A stretch of 50,285 nucleotides of DNA from Kiritimatiellia bacterium (lineage in GTDB: Bacteria; Verrucomicrobiota; Kiritimatiellia; RFP12; UBA1067). Under the pieces are notes generated by a model that was not told the origin of the DNA, did not search any database, and was given only the letters and a program-made list of their open reading frames with translations. Below are positions 25,501 through 35,418 of this stretch, in pieces; position 1 is the first letter of the stretch; each line of letters opens with the position of its first letter. The translations under genes were made by a program, and so were the position numbers. The stretch lies in NCBI GenBank assembly GCA_017631385.1, contig JAGBTH010000016.1, positions 1-50,285 of the forward strand, given 5' to 3'.

Positions 25501-28500
25501 TAACGCTCTTAGCATCAGTAGGATCAAACGCAAATCCAAGATCGAAGACCTCGCTTAGGAGATATTCAGCCCAGTTCGAAAGTCCATCGCCATCGTTATC
25601 GTCGATATCGGTAGACTCGCTAATTCCATAGAACTTCTCCCACCAATCAGGCATATTATCCCCATCAGAGTCAATCGTCGCCTGATATTCTGGCTTAATC
25701 TCTCCCGCTCCAGGCTGCATGCCAGCGAATATATCGAGCTTATACGCTTCGCCTGCGGTCATCTTAACGCCATTACGCTCAACAATAGAATCCCAGCTCA
25801 AGCTGTCAATATCGGTAGCATGCAATTTCTCCCACCAATCAGCTAAGCCATCAGCGTCATCATCAGCGAGGGTTAACTCCCACGCATCAGCGACAGCGCC
25901 ATCCCACATCTTAGGACATGTCTTAGCGAATGCTCCACCAAGAGGTACGAGATCGGTCGATCCAGAGAATAAGCTTCGTACAGTAAAGCGACTATAATCC
26001 TTAACCAACGAGTAACCTTCGCCATACTGATCAGCTATAATCTCAGCTTGGATAGCTCCAAAATGGAAACCATAATGTAGATAATACGAAGAATACGGCT
26101 GTGCTGTATTGTTAAAGGTATAGTTAGGTAGACCATGCTTAGTAGCATGAGTATAGCCAAACCCAAACTGATCCGTATACATAAACGAATCGAGAGCGGC
26201 GCCGTCAATAGGCGTTAAATGTTCTACCGTATTCTTAATCCATGGGACTACTCTGTAATCATTATAAACAGTACTCTTTAATGCCGAGTCCGCCCACCAA
26301 GCAACATTAATATCGGTAGCTACAGACGAGCTCTTAGCGCCGTAAGAACCGTTATATGCAGCGGCATCAACAACCTGGCTCTTAAAACCAGCTGGCGTCT
26401 TAGCGACATCACCAGCATTTACGGCTCCAGGTAACGTTACGAAGTTATAATGGAAGAGTAACTCTGTCGGCAAGTTCGGCATACCATCATTATTATTTCG
26501 CGAGCCACCCTTGAGGAACGACTTTAGAACCTCATCGCGGTTCTGCGTCGCCTCATTAATCCCAAAGCGCTTACGGTAATTACCCTTAATTTCTTCGGCT
26601 GTACGAGCGCCATCCCAAACACGAACTTCATCAACATAACCACCGAAGAACTCTCTATAGTTCCTGAACGCCGAGAACCCAATGTCAAATGCATCTCCAG
26701 CTACATCCGCCGCCTTAACGGGTCTGGCGCCAATAAATAATGCACCCGACTTAGCTCGATATGTATCAGCAGGGAATGTTTCAAAATTACCCGGGTCTTG
26801 TACAATATTATATACACCATTAGCGGGGATTAGATCGGTATGAGCTACTGATGCCATCTCGCCATCAATATAAAGCTTCAAAGCGTCTCCATCAAATGTA
26901 AGAGCTACATGCGCCCATTCATTGGCGTTTAACTTACGACCCTTAACGAACTGGCAGCTCTTCGAGGATTCCGCTCCTGACTCCAGCGCCTTATTATTGT
27001 CGAACATGCCGTAAACAGAACCATCCTCATAAAGACCAATGCGGAAGTTCGCACGAATAGCGCTTACATCACTGTTAACGTGATCCCCATAATACCAGAA
27101 CGACCGATCAATAATAGTCTGAGCCTTACCCTCCATTTCAGGGCGTACCCAGCATTCGACTGTAAACTGCTTAAGTAAATCTTGACCATTTAATACCCTA
27201 TCCTGGAGGAATGGCGACATCACAAACGAATTTACACCATCGAGCCAAAGCGCCTGACGACGATCAGGATCATCGAACTTTAATGGATCTGTAGTATTCG
27301 AGAACGCCTTAATTACTTCGGCTCCGTCATACTTAAAGTCGCCATCTGTATCATAACCTTCGCCCTCTTCAAAGCTGAACATGTATTCATCATATCCATT
27401 ACCTCTATGTAAGCTCATCGAGATACCAGGAATGTCATTGTAAGCCGTTACTCTCCACTTAACTGGATACGAAATTCTATAATACTGACTTACAAAGCTT
27501 ATGGGCGTTGTACGCTCTGTGAACCACAAAGGCGTTGGGTCAGTGTGACGCGGCATAGGATCGGCTACGTTAGCGAGAATACGCTCCTCTTCATTACGCA
27601 TACCGTCACCATCCGAGTCAACCATCGCTGTACCTTGGAGCCAAGGATACAATACAGGATCGAACGCCTTAACAGCCCCAATAATGGCCCCACCTCCATT
27701 ACTCCTATGGAACGAAGGATTTGTCCATTCGTTGCAGTATGCGCTGATACTGATAGTTGAAGCGCTATCATCTTCGCTTTCACTACCGCCACCCATTTGA
27801 TATGTTAGAGAAATAATATCACCCTGCTTAGCCGTTAAGTAGCCCCATTCAGAATCATCTACTCTATCGGCGTCATTACCAAGAATCGGGTTTAAGCCAT
27901 GGAACATTTCGTAATAGTCGTCCATGCCGTCACCATCGGTATCGGCCATACGCGGATCAGAAGATGCATAACCAGCTACTGGATATGAATCAGAACTATG
28001 AATCGCCATCTTCTTAATGAGCGGGAACATATAAGCATTACCGCTTAAGGTAGCCGCATCCCAATGACGTACGGGAGAAGCGAAATAACCGAGATTTCTC
28101 CAGCCCTCTTCTGTCCATGGTTCTGTATACGAGCTAACCGCAGGATCCTTAACATAGTTTACACGACTATTAACAGTTGCTGCGCCATAGTAAAATTTCG
28201 CTATTTCAACAAAATTAGTAGCGCTACCAGCATCGAATGGAACATAGCCCTTGAATTCCTGGCGGTGACTACCACTAGACGATTCAGTAAGTAAGCGACC
28301 CATAAGAGGCGTCGAGATATCGTCATAGCGTAAATGACGAGCCGCCTGAATAAGATATTCCTGATAGTTCTGTAATCCGTCGTGGTCAAAATCAACATCA
28401 CGAACAGTGCCTAGAAGCTTATCTTCATTATGATAATCCGTCTTAGCATCACCAGCCCATGTCGGATCCATACCACCAGCGATATAAACACCAGACTTAC

Positions 28501-31500
28501 CATTATTATTATCGGGTACAACTATAACTATATTAGATGTGGTGTTCGTACCGTCAGAGTCTACAGCACTAACAATATTTGTATCGCTCTCAGGTGTTTT
28601 ATAAATACCATCGGCTATGAAAGTCCCTTCAGCTATTCTAACGCCTAAAACTCTCTCTGCAGCCGCATTTTCGATATGCCAAGGCGCTACAGTCTTCATC
28701 GCACTCGCATCTACCGGAACACCAGCGTGCTGCATCTCCCAACCATCGGGAATACCGTCAAGGTCTGTATCGATTGTACATGGATTTAAGCCACCGCCGC
28801 GGATACAAGTCGTACCATCGTCCACAGGCGAACCATAGATAAAGGTAAGCTCAAGCTTAGAATGCCAGTTACCGGCATTATAGAAGTCAATACAGAATTT
28901 CGAAAATTCCTTATCATCATCTATTCCATCGCCATCTGTATCAACGCCTTCAACTCTAAGCTCGTCGGCTTCATATCCATATTCTGCGGATTCAAATCCG
29001 CCCGGATTCGTTGGGAAGAACTTATTATACCAGCCAGTACCACTAATTTCGGGATGATTATTATAGATACTGGGGCAATCACGATACGCATTACACGAGT
29101 CAACACCAGCATACTCCAAAACATACGGCAACTTATCACCGTCGAAAGTCGTTCCGTCGTCATCAGGAATATCTTCATCAGCCTCGCCTGGCTTAAGAAT
29201 TTGATTCTTATCATTAATAGCAAGGCCAGGATTACGACCCATATAAAGTTCCCAGCCATCGGGAACACCATTACCATCACTATCAGCGCCATGCCCCTTT
29301 ACAGTACTCTTATTACTACCAGATTCCTTAAAGGCTTTATCCAAGAGCTCGCTAACGACTCCAGTAGCATTCGTAACATTAACTCCAGTAGCATTCGTAA
29401 CATTAGTTGAAGTTTCAACATCTACCGTAGAATTAGTAGTGGAAGATTGATCATCAGTTGGGGTATCTATAACCTCCACCTTAATTACGCTTGGGTTAGT
29501 CGTATTTCTAAGGATCGTACCCCAGGGATTCTCATCATCAAATCCAGGCTCGTTCTTAATTTCACGACGGTACTTCATAAGCAAGTACTCATCGTAAGCA
29601 CAATACTTTCTCGTATTTACAGCACTGCCCGCTTCAGAATTAGGTGATTTTTCCCAACGAGCTGCAACAAGTCCCTTTGCGTTGCTATACCAGCCAGTAC
29701 GTGGATCAAATCCGACAGCTATACGAACCTGATCATGAAGAAGAACATAATTTAATTCAAACTTAACACCTTCGATAGTTTTGTCAGACATCTTAAAATC
29801 TGCAGTCTCTAAGGTCATACTCTCAACCAACTTCCTACCCCAAATATCGCCGTCTTTCTCACGACCGTAATACATCGGGATATCTTCGTCAGTTTCTGTT
29901 TTACCAGCGACCTTACCCTTTACAATTAATTTACGAGTATTCTTAATATCTCTTAAGAATGTAAACGTACTAGGATCGATCTTCTCATTACCATCTTCAT
30001 CCTCTATAGTTGCGACTGAATAATCTTTACCGCGAACGAGAAGAGGATAGAAGGTATAAGTTCCATCTTTGTTATCCACACCTGGAACCTGAGCGAGATC
30101 AATATACGCCATAAAGTCACCATCGGCGTTTGCGCTCTTATCAGAGGCAGCTAGCGGGTCAAGATCAACCAAAACTTCCCAACCATCGCACATACCATCG
30201 CCATCAGTATCCCAATGACATGGGTTAGTACCAATCACTAGTTCCTCGAGATCCGATAGGCCATCGTTATCGAAGTCTGGATATTCTTTATAAACAGCTG
30301 GAGATAACTCTACACAAGGATTAAAGCGCTCTTCAACCTCGTCGGGCGAAATCTCAATACCTACAAGAATATCGTTGTAATTAAATCTCTCGTAACGAAC
30401 CTTAGAATTAGGAACTCTAGCCGTTACGTGAGCTGTATACCATAAATAATATTCCCAACCATCGGGGAAGCCGTCACCGTCGGTATCTTCAACCGTCGGG
30501 TCCATACGCGGGAAGTTCTTACTCGAAGGCTCCGGGCTCCACTCAGCTAAGTCAGTCGCATTAGTCGGGAGCATCGCTTCGTCAAATGGCTTAATCGTCG
30601 CCTCTGGGTTTTCAGCTAGAAGCTCATCTCTCTTAGCTTCCCACTGAGCCTTCTTAAACGCTCTCCAGGCGAGAAGTTCGTCAGCATTTACGAGCTTATT
30701 CTTATTACGCTTGGGATTACCATCATCACCAAGATCGCAAAAACGCGCCTGAGACGTACTAAGATTATTAAGACCTTCGTGGAAGCCGCGAATTTCGAGG
30801 CGAGCCGTGAATTCAGGACCAATGGGCGCGTAGTTAAGATTACCGTTACCGCCTATATACACCTTAGGTAAGCTATCATCATCGCCATTAAACTTAGCGA
30901 GATTAATAAGGTTATTATTGACCTCATCGCCGCCCGAGGCGAGTTTAATCATATTACCAGCCGCCCACTCCTTATGAGCGAACGCATCTGGAATACCATC
31001 AAGGTTAATATCACCGAGGTTATCCTCTGGTAAGTATTCCTTAGCGAAGATAGCTTCGACTTCAGTATTAATATAATTACCATCCTTAGTCTCTTCGGTC
31101 GGTAAGGGTACGCGGCCGGTCGCGACCTTACCAGGCTCAATACCCTCAGGGCTGAATGTATCACCAAGAATCGAGCTCGAGACCTTACCGTCCTTATCCA
31201 TCGTATGTATGAGCCAGCAATAGAAGAACGAATCAACTCTCTCATTATATTTCGCGATCGAGGCTAAAGGATATTTATAGAAATCAACCGCATCGCTCTT
31301 ATAAGAGCCATCTGGAGTAAGCGGCTTATCTTTCTTATTATCTAGGTTACCATCGTCAACAGGGTTCGCTACCTTATAACCAAACGCATAAACCTCGGCA
31401 TAAGTGCGATTACCACAATTCCACTTTAGGCGGAAGTCTTCTGCAGAAGAGAACGTTACTTCCTTAGCAAAGGTATGACCCTCACCGAGCGTATCTAAAA

Positions 31501-34500
31501 GCGCATATTTACGCGATAAGGGCGAAGTCGCGAGACCGCCGCCAGGACCGTGAGCTGATGTAATAAGGAACTTAGAAGGTCTTACCTTATACTGGTAAAC
31601 ATAAGTTACACTACCGCCATCCTTATCTTCGAAGAGGAATGTAACATCAACATCGCCCTGCATATCACCGAAATCGGGATAGAATGTATCCGAAGTGGCC
31701 TCAGAGACATAAAACTCAGTCGCATTAACCGGACCAAAGATGGAGACCTTAACGCCGTTAGTAGCGACCCCTTCCCAAAGACCCGTAAAATCATTAATTA
31801 CATCACTTCTAACCTTCCAGTTAAGCGGATGAGTTTTATCTACGCCGCCCGAAACTACCCAACGATTCGTTGAAGGCTCGGGGATCATCTCACATATAGG
31901 TGCGACATTATTTACGAGAACTTGTTTTTCGTCCTTAAAATAATATGTATTCGCGCTCTGGCCGCTCGTTGGGAGTATAGTAGTGCTTACGACCTCGGCT
32001 GTAACCTTAAAGCCGTAAAGAGATGAATTCTCAGTACCATCAAGCTGGGTAATTCTAATATCAACTGGAGCCTGATTCCTAAGCTCTACATAGTAAACAT
32101 TATCGCCGTCTGCAGGATCTGTTGATTTAAATGCGCCGTCAAGAGTAAAGTAACCGTAATTCTCCTTACCCGCGACCCAATTGTCAACAGTAACCTTAAC
32201 CTTTAATGTATCAAAGTAATTATCATCCCAATAGCTAAGACCGACCTTAATGGTCTTGCTCTTCTCATTCTCGTTATAAACCTCATCTGAGGTAATCTCA
32301 ACATAAGGATTATCAAGAATATTAACATGAACCTCATAATCTGTTGCGGCCCAGTCATCCATATCCTTATCTTTAACCTGAAGTCTAACAGTCCACTTAC
32401 CAGCCTGCGGGAAGTTAAACTCGAACGGATTAGCCGCAGGATCACCCAACTTCGTAACGGGATCACCATAATTCATACCTTCGCGCTTAACAGTCCACTT
32501 ACACTGGAATTCTTCGCCAACTTCGGTAGTTGTCTTATCGTAAGCGCCCTTATCGTCAACTACAGCGACGAATTTACGCGCCATACCTTTAGGATACTTA
32601 TTAGGATACGTATATCCATCGACCTCCGACTCTATGCCATTCATCTCGATACGCTTAATAGCGGGCTCTTCGTTGATGACGGTGAGATTTAAATAATTAG
32701 AATCGTATCCAGGAATAATCTTAGACTCATCATATCTGGATGTCGAACAAAGAACAACTTCAAACTGAACCGAAAGGCCGCCCGCCTCTTCTCCAAGACC
32801 ATCCAAGAACTTAATCCTCGAAACGCTCGTCTCACTAATGTTCTTATTAATCGCTAAACCACGTGTCTTGGTTAAATCAGTATCTTCACAAACAACAAAG
32901 AGCGGAGTACCGCTAAGCATACCAGCTTTAATATTATCACTCGCCTTCAAGAATGCATAAATCGTATTACCCGTATCATTAGGCTCAGAGATTGTTATCT
33001 TAAACTGACCTTGCTCACCTTCGCGGAATTCATACTTATCGGTTGCTTCAACGACATCAGATAAGCGAGGAGCTTTAATTTTAGCTACAAAATTCCTAAT
33101 TTCGCTCTCCTTACCGCTAATAGGAGAAACAACCTTAACCTGACTTTGGATAGCTTCACCCGAAACTGGATAATTTAGCATAGGGAGCTTAGTCGTCTTT
33201 CTATCAATGCCAGAGGCCTTATCATCAATAAGGTAGAGAGCGCCACCCTCACCGATGCAATAACGACCATTAAGGGGCACCCACAAATCAGTCGGGCGGT
33301 ATTTCACTAAAATTTGGTAACCTTCAGCAAAATCACTGGAATCGGCATACGTATCCTCAACAACGAGATTAAACGGCGTTTCACTGCCGCAAATTCCGAA
33401 AAATTCCGCGCCCTCTTCAGGAAGAGTGATTACAGGCTTCTCGGCTACAACCTGCATACCAGCTGGCGTAACATTCTTTCCATTGCCGATGAACGCATTG
33501 GCAAGCGGATCTTCTACTGATGGTGTAAATACAATGCGTGAAGTACCAGTCGTATGAGTATCACCTCTTAAGATAAATACATAGAGCTGCTTTTTAGCTG
33601 TTGAGCCGGCAGGTATCGTAACCGTAGGTATCTGATAATTAGGGAGCGCCGTAACCTCGGTCTGAGTTTCACTGAAGCGTAAATAGTCGCCCATTTCGGC
33701 TGTATTACCGTCGGCGAACGTCGGAGTAATCTTAACTACCATATCGGCTGTGTATGCCTCAGAAAGATAAACACTAAGAACAGCCCCATAAACCATATAA
33801 TTGCCGTTAGCATACGCTATCTGGCGATCTGTCTCAACTGTAATGGTTGGAGGTAACGGCTCGAGACACTTTACAGGTACTTTAACATAGTCAATAATGC
33901 GAGCACCAGTAGCGTCAGAATAATTATAATTCTTCCAAGGACTTAAAATGAGGTTAGCGGTTCTACCCTGACCACCATCAGCGCCCTCAATCTGGAAGTC
34001 GGCGTATACCTGACCACCAGCGATAGTAACGGTACCAATATGAGTCTTAACGGTATCGCCAGGATTATTACTATTCTGAAGATCAACTAACTCGCTCGAT
34101 TTTACAAAAACTGCCTCTTCGTTATCGGACCAAACATAAAGCGTTACCTTTTCGGTAGGAGCGGCAATAGCCTTTAATTTAGGCGTTAAACCGTCAGCGG
34201 TAATGGTGGATCTTTCGTGAACTGAACGCCAAAGCTCATTAGCTTCGCCCTTAGCGATCTGCCAAGTATCATCAAAATCAACAGTCTGAACGTAGAAATT
34301 GCACTTAGCGAGAGAAGAGTCTTGTGTACGCTCCCCGCTCGGATCGTCGGGAGACTCTATGGCACGCCAAAACGCCTCAGGGATTTCAGCTGTAGCAGCC
34401 TCGCTTGCCTCCCAGTACCAAAGATTACAGGTATCGCCATGCGCATTCTTAAGAGCCCACTTCCCAGTATTGTAAATCATGTACGACGCGTCATCAAAAA

Positions 34501-34972
34501 GTACGTCACTGGCAGGTCCACCTGATGTTTGAAGAACGATCGGTAGTGCGACATCGCCAGGCTTAGTTACGTACTTAAAGACAAGATCGGTAAAACGGCT
34601 AGTACCATCTACGCCACCCTCCAGACATTTATGCAGTTCGGCATATTGCACCTTACCTGAAACATAAATACCTAACATCAGAGGCGCAGATAAGGAATCA
34701 AGAATCTCATCCGCACTACCCTTATGTTCCAAATACCACCTACCAAAGCTAGTAGTACCTTCGTGATAATCTCGCCCAATCAATCTAACATTAAAGTAGA
34801 TTGCATCGCCCGAGGTTAACGGCTTGGTGATGCTGGCGCCGTAATCTTTAGGCAACCCATTCTCATCACACGGCTTAATCTCGAAGATATCGCCGTTTAG
34901 ACCGAATGAAAATCCAGCGGTTAGAAAACCAATCGCCAGAGTTAGTATTTTGAGGAGTTTTTGCGTCTTCAT
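22580..34972 (-). CDS. Giant secreted protein (4130 aa) with LamG and many calcium motifs
   Basis: A signal peptide (residues 1-24, MKTQKLLKILTLAIGFLTAG) is followed by long beta-rich regions. A PKD-like stretch lies at about 790-880. About fourteen DxDxDGxxDxxE-type calcium motifs (thrombospondin type 3/dockerin-like) are spread from about 1327 to 3930, such as DTDGDGFPDGWEYY, DTDGDGMCDGWEVL, DTDGDGMDDYYEMF and DDDADGLADWWEKL. A LamG/concanavalin-like domain lies at about 2570-2800 (FTVECWVRPE, NEWAHVALTFDG, GGYVDEVRVWDGA). The C-terminal tail ends GFFKVVVTE, like the 563-aa protein at 45562-47253. It is probably an extracellular, calcium-stiffened adhesin or glycan-binding protein; the exact role is unknown. 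AGGG lies seven bases before ATG 34972. It is co-transcribed with the lipoprotein and the 2883-aa gene. Confidence 0.88.
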   Translation of the reverse strand: MKTQKLLKILTLAIGFLTAGFSFGLNGDIFEIKPCDENGLPKDYGASITKPLTSGDAIYFNVRLIGRDYHEGTTSFGRWYLEHKGSADEILDSLSAPLMLGIYVSGKVQYAELHKCLEGGVDGTSRFTDLVFKYVTKPGDVALPIVLQTSGGPASDVLFDDASYMIYNTGKWALKNAHGDTCNLWYWEASEAATAEIPEAFWRAIESPDDPSGERTQDSSLAKCNFYVQTVDFDDTWQIAKGEANELWRSVHERSTITADGLTPKLKAIAAPTEKVTLYVWSDNEEAVFVKSSELVDLQNSNNPGDTVKTHIGTVTIAGGQVYADFQIEGADGGQGRTANLILSPWKNYNYSDATGARIIDYVKVPVKCLEPLPPTITVETDRQIAYANGNYMVYGAVLSVYLSEAYTADMVVKITPTFADGNTAEMGDYLRFSETQTEVTALPNYQIPTVTIPAGSTAKKQLYVFILRGDTHTTGTSRIVFTPSVEDPLANAFIGNGKNVTPAGMQVVAEKPVITLPEEGAEFFGICGSETPFNLVVEDTYADSSDFAEGYQILVKYRPTDLWVPLNGRYCIGEGGALYLIDDKASGIDRKTTKLPMLNYPVSGEAIQSQVKVVSPISGKESEIRNFVAKIKAPRLSDVVEATDKYEFREGEQGQFKITISEPNDTGNTIYAFLKASDNIKAGMLSGTPLFVVCEDTDLTKTRGLAINKNISETSVSRIKFLDGLGEEAGGLSVQFEVVLCSTSRYDESKIIPGYDSNYLNLTVINEEPAIKRIEMNGIESEVDGYTYPNKYPKGMARKFVAVVDDKGAYDKTTTEVGEEFQCKWTVKREGMNYGDPVTKLGDPAANPFEFNFPQAGKWTVRLQVKDKDMDDWAATDYEVHVNILDNPYVEITSDEVYNENEKSKTIKVGLSYWDDNYFDTLKVKVTVDNWVAGKENYGYFTLDGAFKSTDPADGDNVYYVELRNQAPVDIRITQLDGTENSSLYGFKVTAEVVSTTILPTSGQSANTYYFKDEKQVLVNNVAPICEMIPEPSTNRWVVSGGVDKTHPLNWKVRSDVINDFTGLWEGVATNGVKVSIFGPVNATEFYVSEATSDTFYPDFGDMQGDVDVTFLFEDKDGGSVTYVYQYKVRPSKFLITSAHGPGGGLATSPLSRKYALLDTLGEGHTFAKEVTFSSAEDFRLKWNCGNRTYAEVYAFGYKVANPVDDGNLDNKKDKPLTPDGSYKSDAVDFYKYPLASIAKYNERVDSFFYCWLIHTMDKDGKVSSSILGDTFSPEGIEPGKVATGRVPLPTEETKDGNYINTEVEAIFAKEYLPEDNLGDINLDGIPDAFAHKEWAAGNMIKLASGGDEVNNNLINLAKFNGDDDSLPKVYIGGNGNLNYAPIGPEFTARLEIRGFHEGLNNLSTSQARFCDLGDDGNPKRNKNKLVNADELLAWRAFKKAQWEAKRDELLAENPEATIKPFDEAMLPTNATDLAEWSPEPSSKNFPRMDPTVEDTDGDGFPDGWEYYLWYTAHVTARVPNSKVRYERFNYNDILVGIEISPDEVEERFNPCVELSPAVYKEYPDFDNDGLSDLEELVIGTNPCHWDTDGDGMCDGWEVLVDLDPLAASDKSANADGDFMAYIDLAQVPGVDNKDGTYTFYPLLVRGKDYSVATIEDEDGNEKIDPSTFTFLRDIKNTRKLIVKGKVAGKTETDEDIPMYYGREKDGDIWGRKLVESMTLETADFKMSDKTIEGVKFELNYVLLHDQVRIAVGFDPRTGWYSNAKGLVAARWEKSPNSEAGSAVNTRKYCAYDEYLLMKYRREIKNEPGFDDENPWGTILRNTTNPSVIKVEVIDTPTDDQSSTTNSTVDVETSTNVTNATGVNVTNATGVVSELLDKAFKESGSNKSTVKGHGADSDGNGVPDGWELYMGRNPGLAINDKNQILKPGEADEDIPDDDGTTFDGDKLPYVLEYAGVDSCNAYRDCPSIYNNHPEISGTGWYNKFFPTNPGGFESAEYGYEADELRVEGVDTDGDGIDDDKEFSKFCIDFYNAGNWHSKLELTFIYGSPVDDGTTCIRGGGLNPCTIDTDLDGIPDGWEMQHAGVPVDASAMKTVAPWHIENAAAERVLGVRIAEGTFIADGIYKTPESDTNIVSAVDSDGTNTTSNIVIVVPDNNNGKSGVYIAGGMDPTWAGDAKTDYHNEDKLLGTVRDVDFDHDGLQNYQEYLIQAARHLRYDDISTPLMGRLLTESSSGSHRQEFKGYVPFDAGSATNFVEIAKFYYGAATVNSRVNYVKDPAVSSYTEPWTEEGWRNLGYFASPVRHWDAATLSGNAYMFPLIKKMAIHSSDSYPVAGYASSDPRMADTDGDGMDDYYEMFHGLNPILGNDADRVDDSEWGYLTAKQGDIISLTYQMGGGSESEDDSASTISISAYCNEWTNPSFHRSNGGGAIIGAVKAFDPVLYPWLQGTAMVDSDGDGMRNEEERILANVADPMPRHTDPTPLWFTERTTPISFVSQYYRISYPVKWRVTAYNDIPGISMSLHRGNGYDEYMFSFEEGEGYDTDGDFKYDGAEVIKAFSNTTDPLKFDDPDRRQALWLDGVNSFVMSPFLQDRVLNGQDLLKQFTVECWVRPEMEGKAQTIIDRSFWYYGDHVNSDVSAIRANFRIGLYEDGSVYGMFDNNKALESGAESSKSCQFVKGRKLNANEWAHVALTFDGDALKLYIDGEMASVAHTDLIPANGVYNIVQDPGNFETFPADTYRAKSGALFIGARPVKAADVAGDAFDIGFSAFRNYREFFGGYVDEVRVWDGARTAEEIKGNYRKRFGINEATQNRDEVLKSFLKGGSRNNNDGMPNLPTELLFHYNFVTLPGAVNAGDVAKTPAGFKSQVVDAAAYNGSYGAKSSSVATDINVAWWADSALKSTVYNDYRVVPWIKNTVEHLTPIDGAALDSFMYTDQFGFGYTHATKHGLPNYTFNNTAQPYSSYYLHYGFHFGAIQAEIIADQYGEGYSLVKDYSRFTVRSLFSGSTDLVPLGGAFAKTCPKMWDGAVADAWELTLADDDADGLADWWEKLHATDIDSLSWDSIVERNGVKMTAGEAYKLDIFAGMQPGAGEIKPEYQATIDSDGDNMPDWWEKFYGISESTDIDDNDGDGLSNWAEYLLSEVFDLGFAFDPTDAKSVNGFDLDYFVKIGELYAGEIFSDHDFIDDRQEDDWGMSYASRYAWDADADSDEDGWSNFAEARYNDFTKSIIAPYVSHVIGDSEIKDMPIPTLKLTLRYNGKQPLAGDNDSGNNSNQNGDTQVSGSLAPIVVQTYTDKDLIKPDATFKVQPGAEVANTVYIGAWADKVVSGTLTPGHISATSFKLEFAQIDTDKCCTFLVRDLSQIDPIAAAKWPSNYYTEDYNTYLELLEKFGHGYIVLQSGEFKWSTFAEDRVIILTNEGSLQLVGKTIGKVDLITGDYSIDLGPLQDILTQEAGSDSAPVFNVKQSVLRFNYNSVVPALQSNKLELFLGETDEGFVKEGKNTIIAFYDLDGDGKYTPGEPMGTAIGVDVGWRQGKTVIELTDTIPMITRANLLTGETDRRKLWGSEAGDIEPPYIGAPTSESSQRVRIFRTLVNGVPVTKYGVVARCVFDQVMNLKVRDYICEADVLKSGLDIDWELFDAETATLLTSKNIDATEVAYTIVFGNGTVDINTTNNYYSICTVRRFDSKNLRAKPIAVSPGVSDSVVWGTHPTFKWKMQNGADTYMAFKVQILDGAQVVWDSGVRRAPVRDADGVYTFEADAYIGDGLDNYKNYTWRVSMYNSKFRSDAWSTENYVFRMNSLEHGAGYANIPVSVKYFGPKNVANNSTFVVEAFTTPDFTGTPVGRVVVDNLDSVIAEGVEHSTNAVLMGLTKGTYFLRAYADLKADGAVKRQRDSFESWGYACGRDKSGSRAFTPTQFELTDRNGFEKPIDIYIEDVDANGNCLPDAWEYVKNGGKLDNGAANIDETKAFVFPINKVLAANIKEKVVNWYNIDAYNNYIITAFASPRMMALALGYNPDAVTVGSNGSIQVESKVESIEIKSVSFDANGNVVVEIDGELNTAEGNTNGLGFITLEGETSKTVTCQVLWKASLSDADWTVKATEEITVGNGAQTIDIGGLGSETSGFFKVVVTE
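29358..29405. repeat. Perfect 24-bp tandem duplication in the 4130-aa gene
   Basis: Two identical 24-bp copies, 29358-29381 and 29382-29405, adjoin each other and code for two copies of the octapeptide VTNATGVN in a Thr/Asn-rich linker (near residues 1856-1871). The exact identity suggests recent slippage. Because 24 is a multiple of three, gain or loss of a copy would keep the frame. Confidence 0.85.
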
Positions 34973-34998
34973 GTTTTGTCCCTTTTTTTAAATTTATT

Positions 34999-35418
34999 TT
35001 ACTTCGCGTTATTTACAGCTTCGCGTTCCTTAATCATTTGCATTTGTACCATTCTTCGCATCTTTCGAGCATATTCCTTCTCTGCCTTCGCTGCTTTCTC
35101 TTTAAGAATTTCACATTCCTTTTCTAAGTTTTCTATCTTCTCTTTAGGCTCATTAGCGCTCTTAGCCGCTTCGAGCTCAGCTGTTTTCGCCGCGAGTTCA
35201 GTATTAAGCTTTATCGCGGGGCTCGCATGTATCTTACGCAGTTTTTGAAGCTCGGCATTATACTTAACGTCGACCATGCCCCGCTCACGGGCCTCAGTAA
35301 ATGTTTTAGGTATATCTACCTCGGTCGATGATTCAGATTTAGAACCCTCATCTTTCGAGCACCCCACGGCGACTAAAAGCGCCGCAACGAGCATATATAG
35401 CAATTTATTAATACTCAT
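34999..35418 (-). CDS. Small lipoprotein with coiled coil between two giant genes
   Basis: A 139-residue protein with a lipoprotein signal peptide: MSINKLLYMLVAALLVAVGC, lipobox VAVGC with Cys20 as the lipid site, followed by an acidic/Ser-rich stretch. The rest is almost wholly helical and highly charged (for example ELAAKTAELEAAKSANEPKE and LEKECEILKEKAAKAEKEYA), a coiled coil reaching from about residue 60 to the end. I do not recognise a family. The start (ATG 35418, with GGAG seven bases before) lies inside the end of the 2883-aa gene, and the next giant gene begins 26 bp after its stop. Translational coupling suggests it works with the giants, perhaps as an envelope anchor or periplasmic chaperone (inference). 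Confidence 0.85.
   Translation of the reverse strand: MSINKLLYMLVAALLVAVGCSKDEGSKSESSTEVDIPKTFTEARERGMVDVKYNAELQKLRKIHASPAIKLNTELAAKTAELEAAKSANEPKEKIENLEKECEILKEKAAKAEKEYARKMRRMVQMQMIKEREAVNNAK

Noticed and set aside
28862..29410. A 182-codon plus-strand open frame over the 4130-aa gene.
   Set aside because: It is antisense to a well-supported coding region with signal peptide and domains, has low-complexity Ile/Thr-rich composition, and no ribosome site; it is a shadow of the acidic coding strand.
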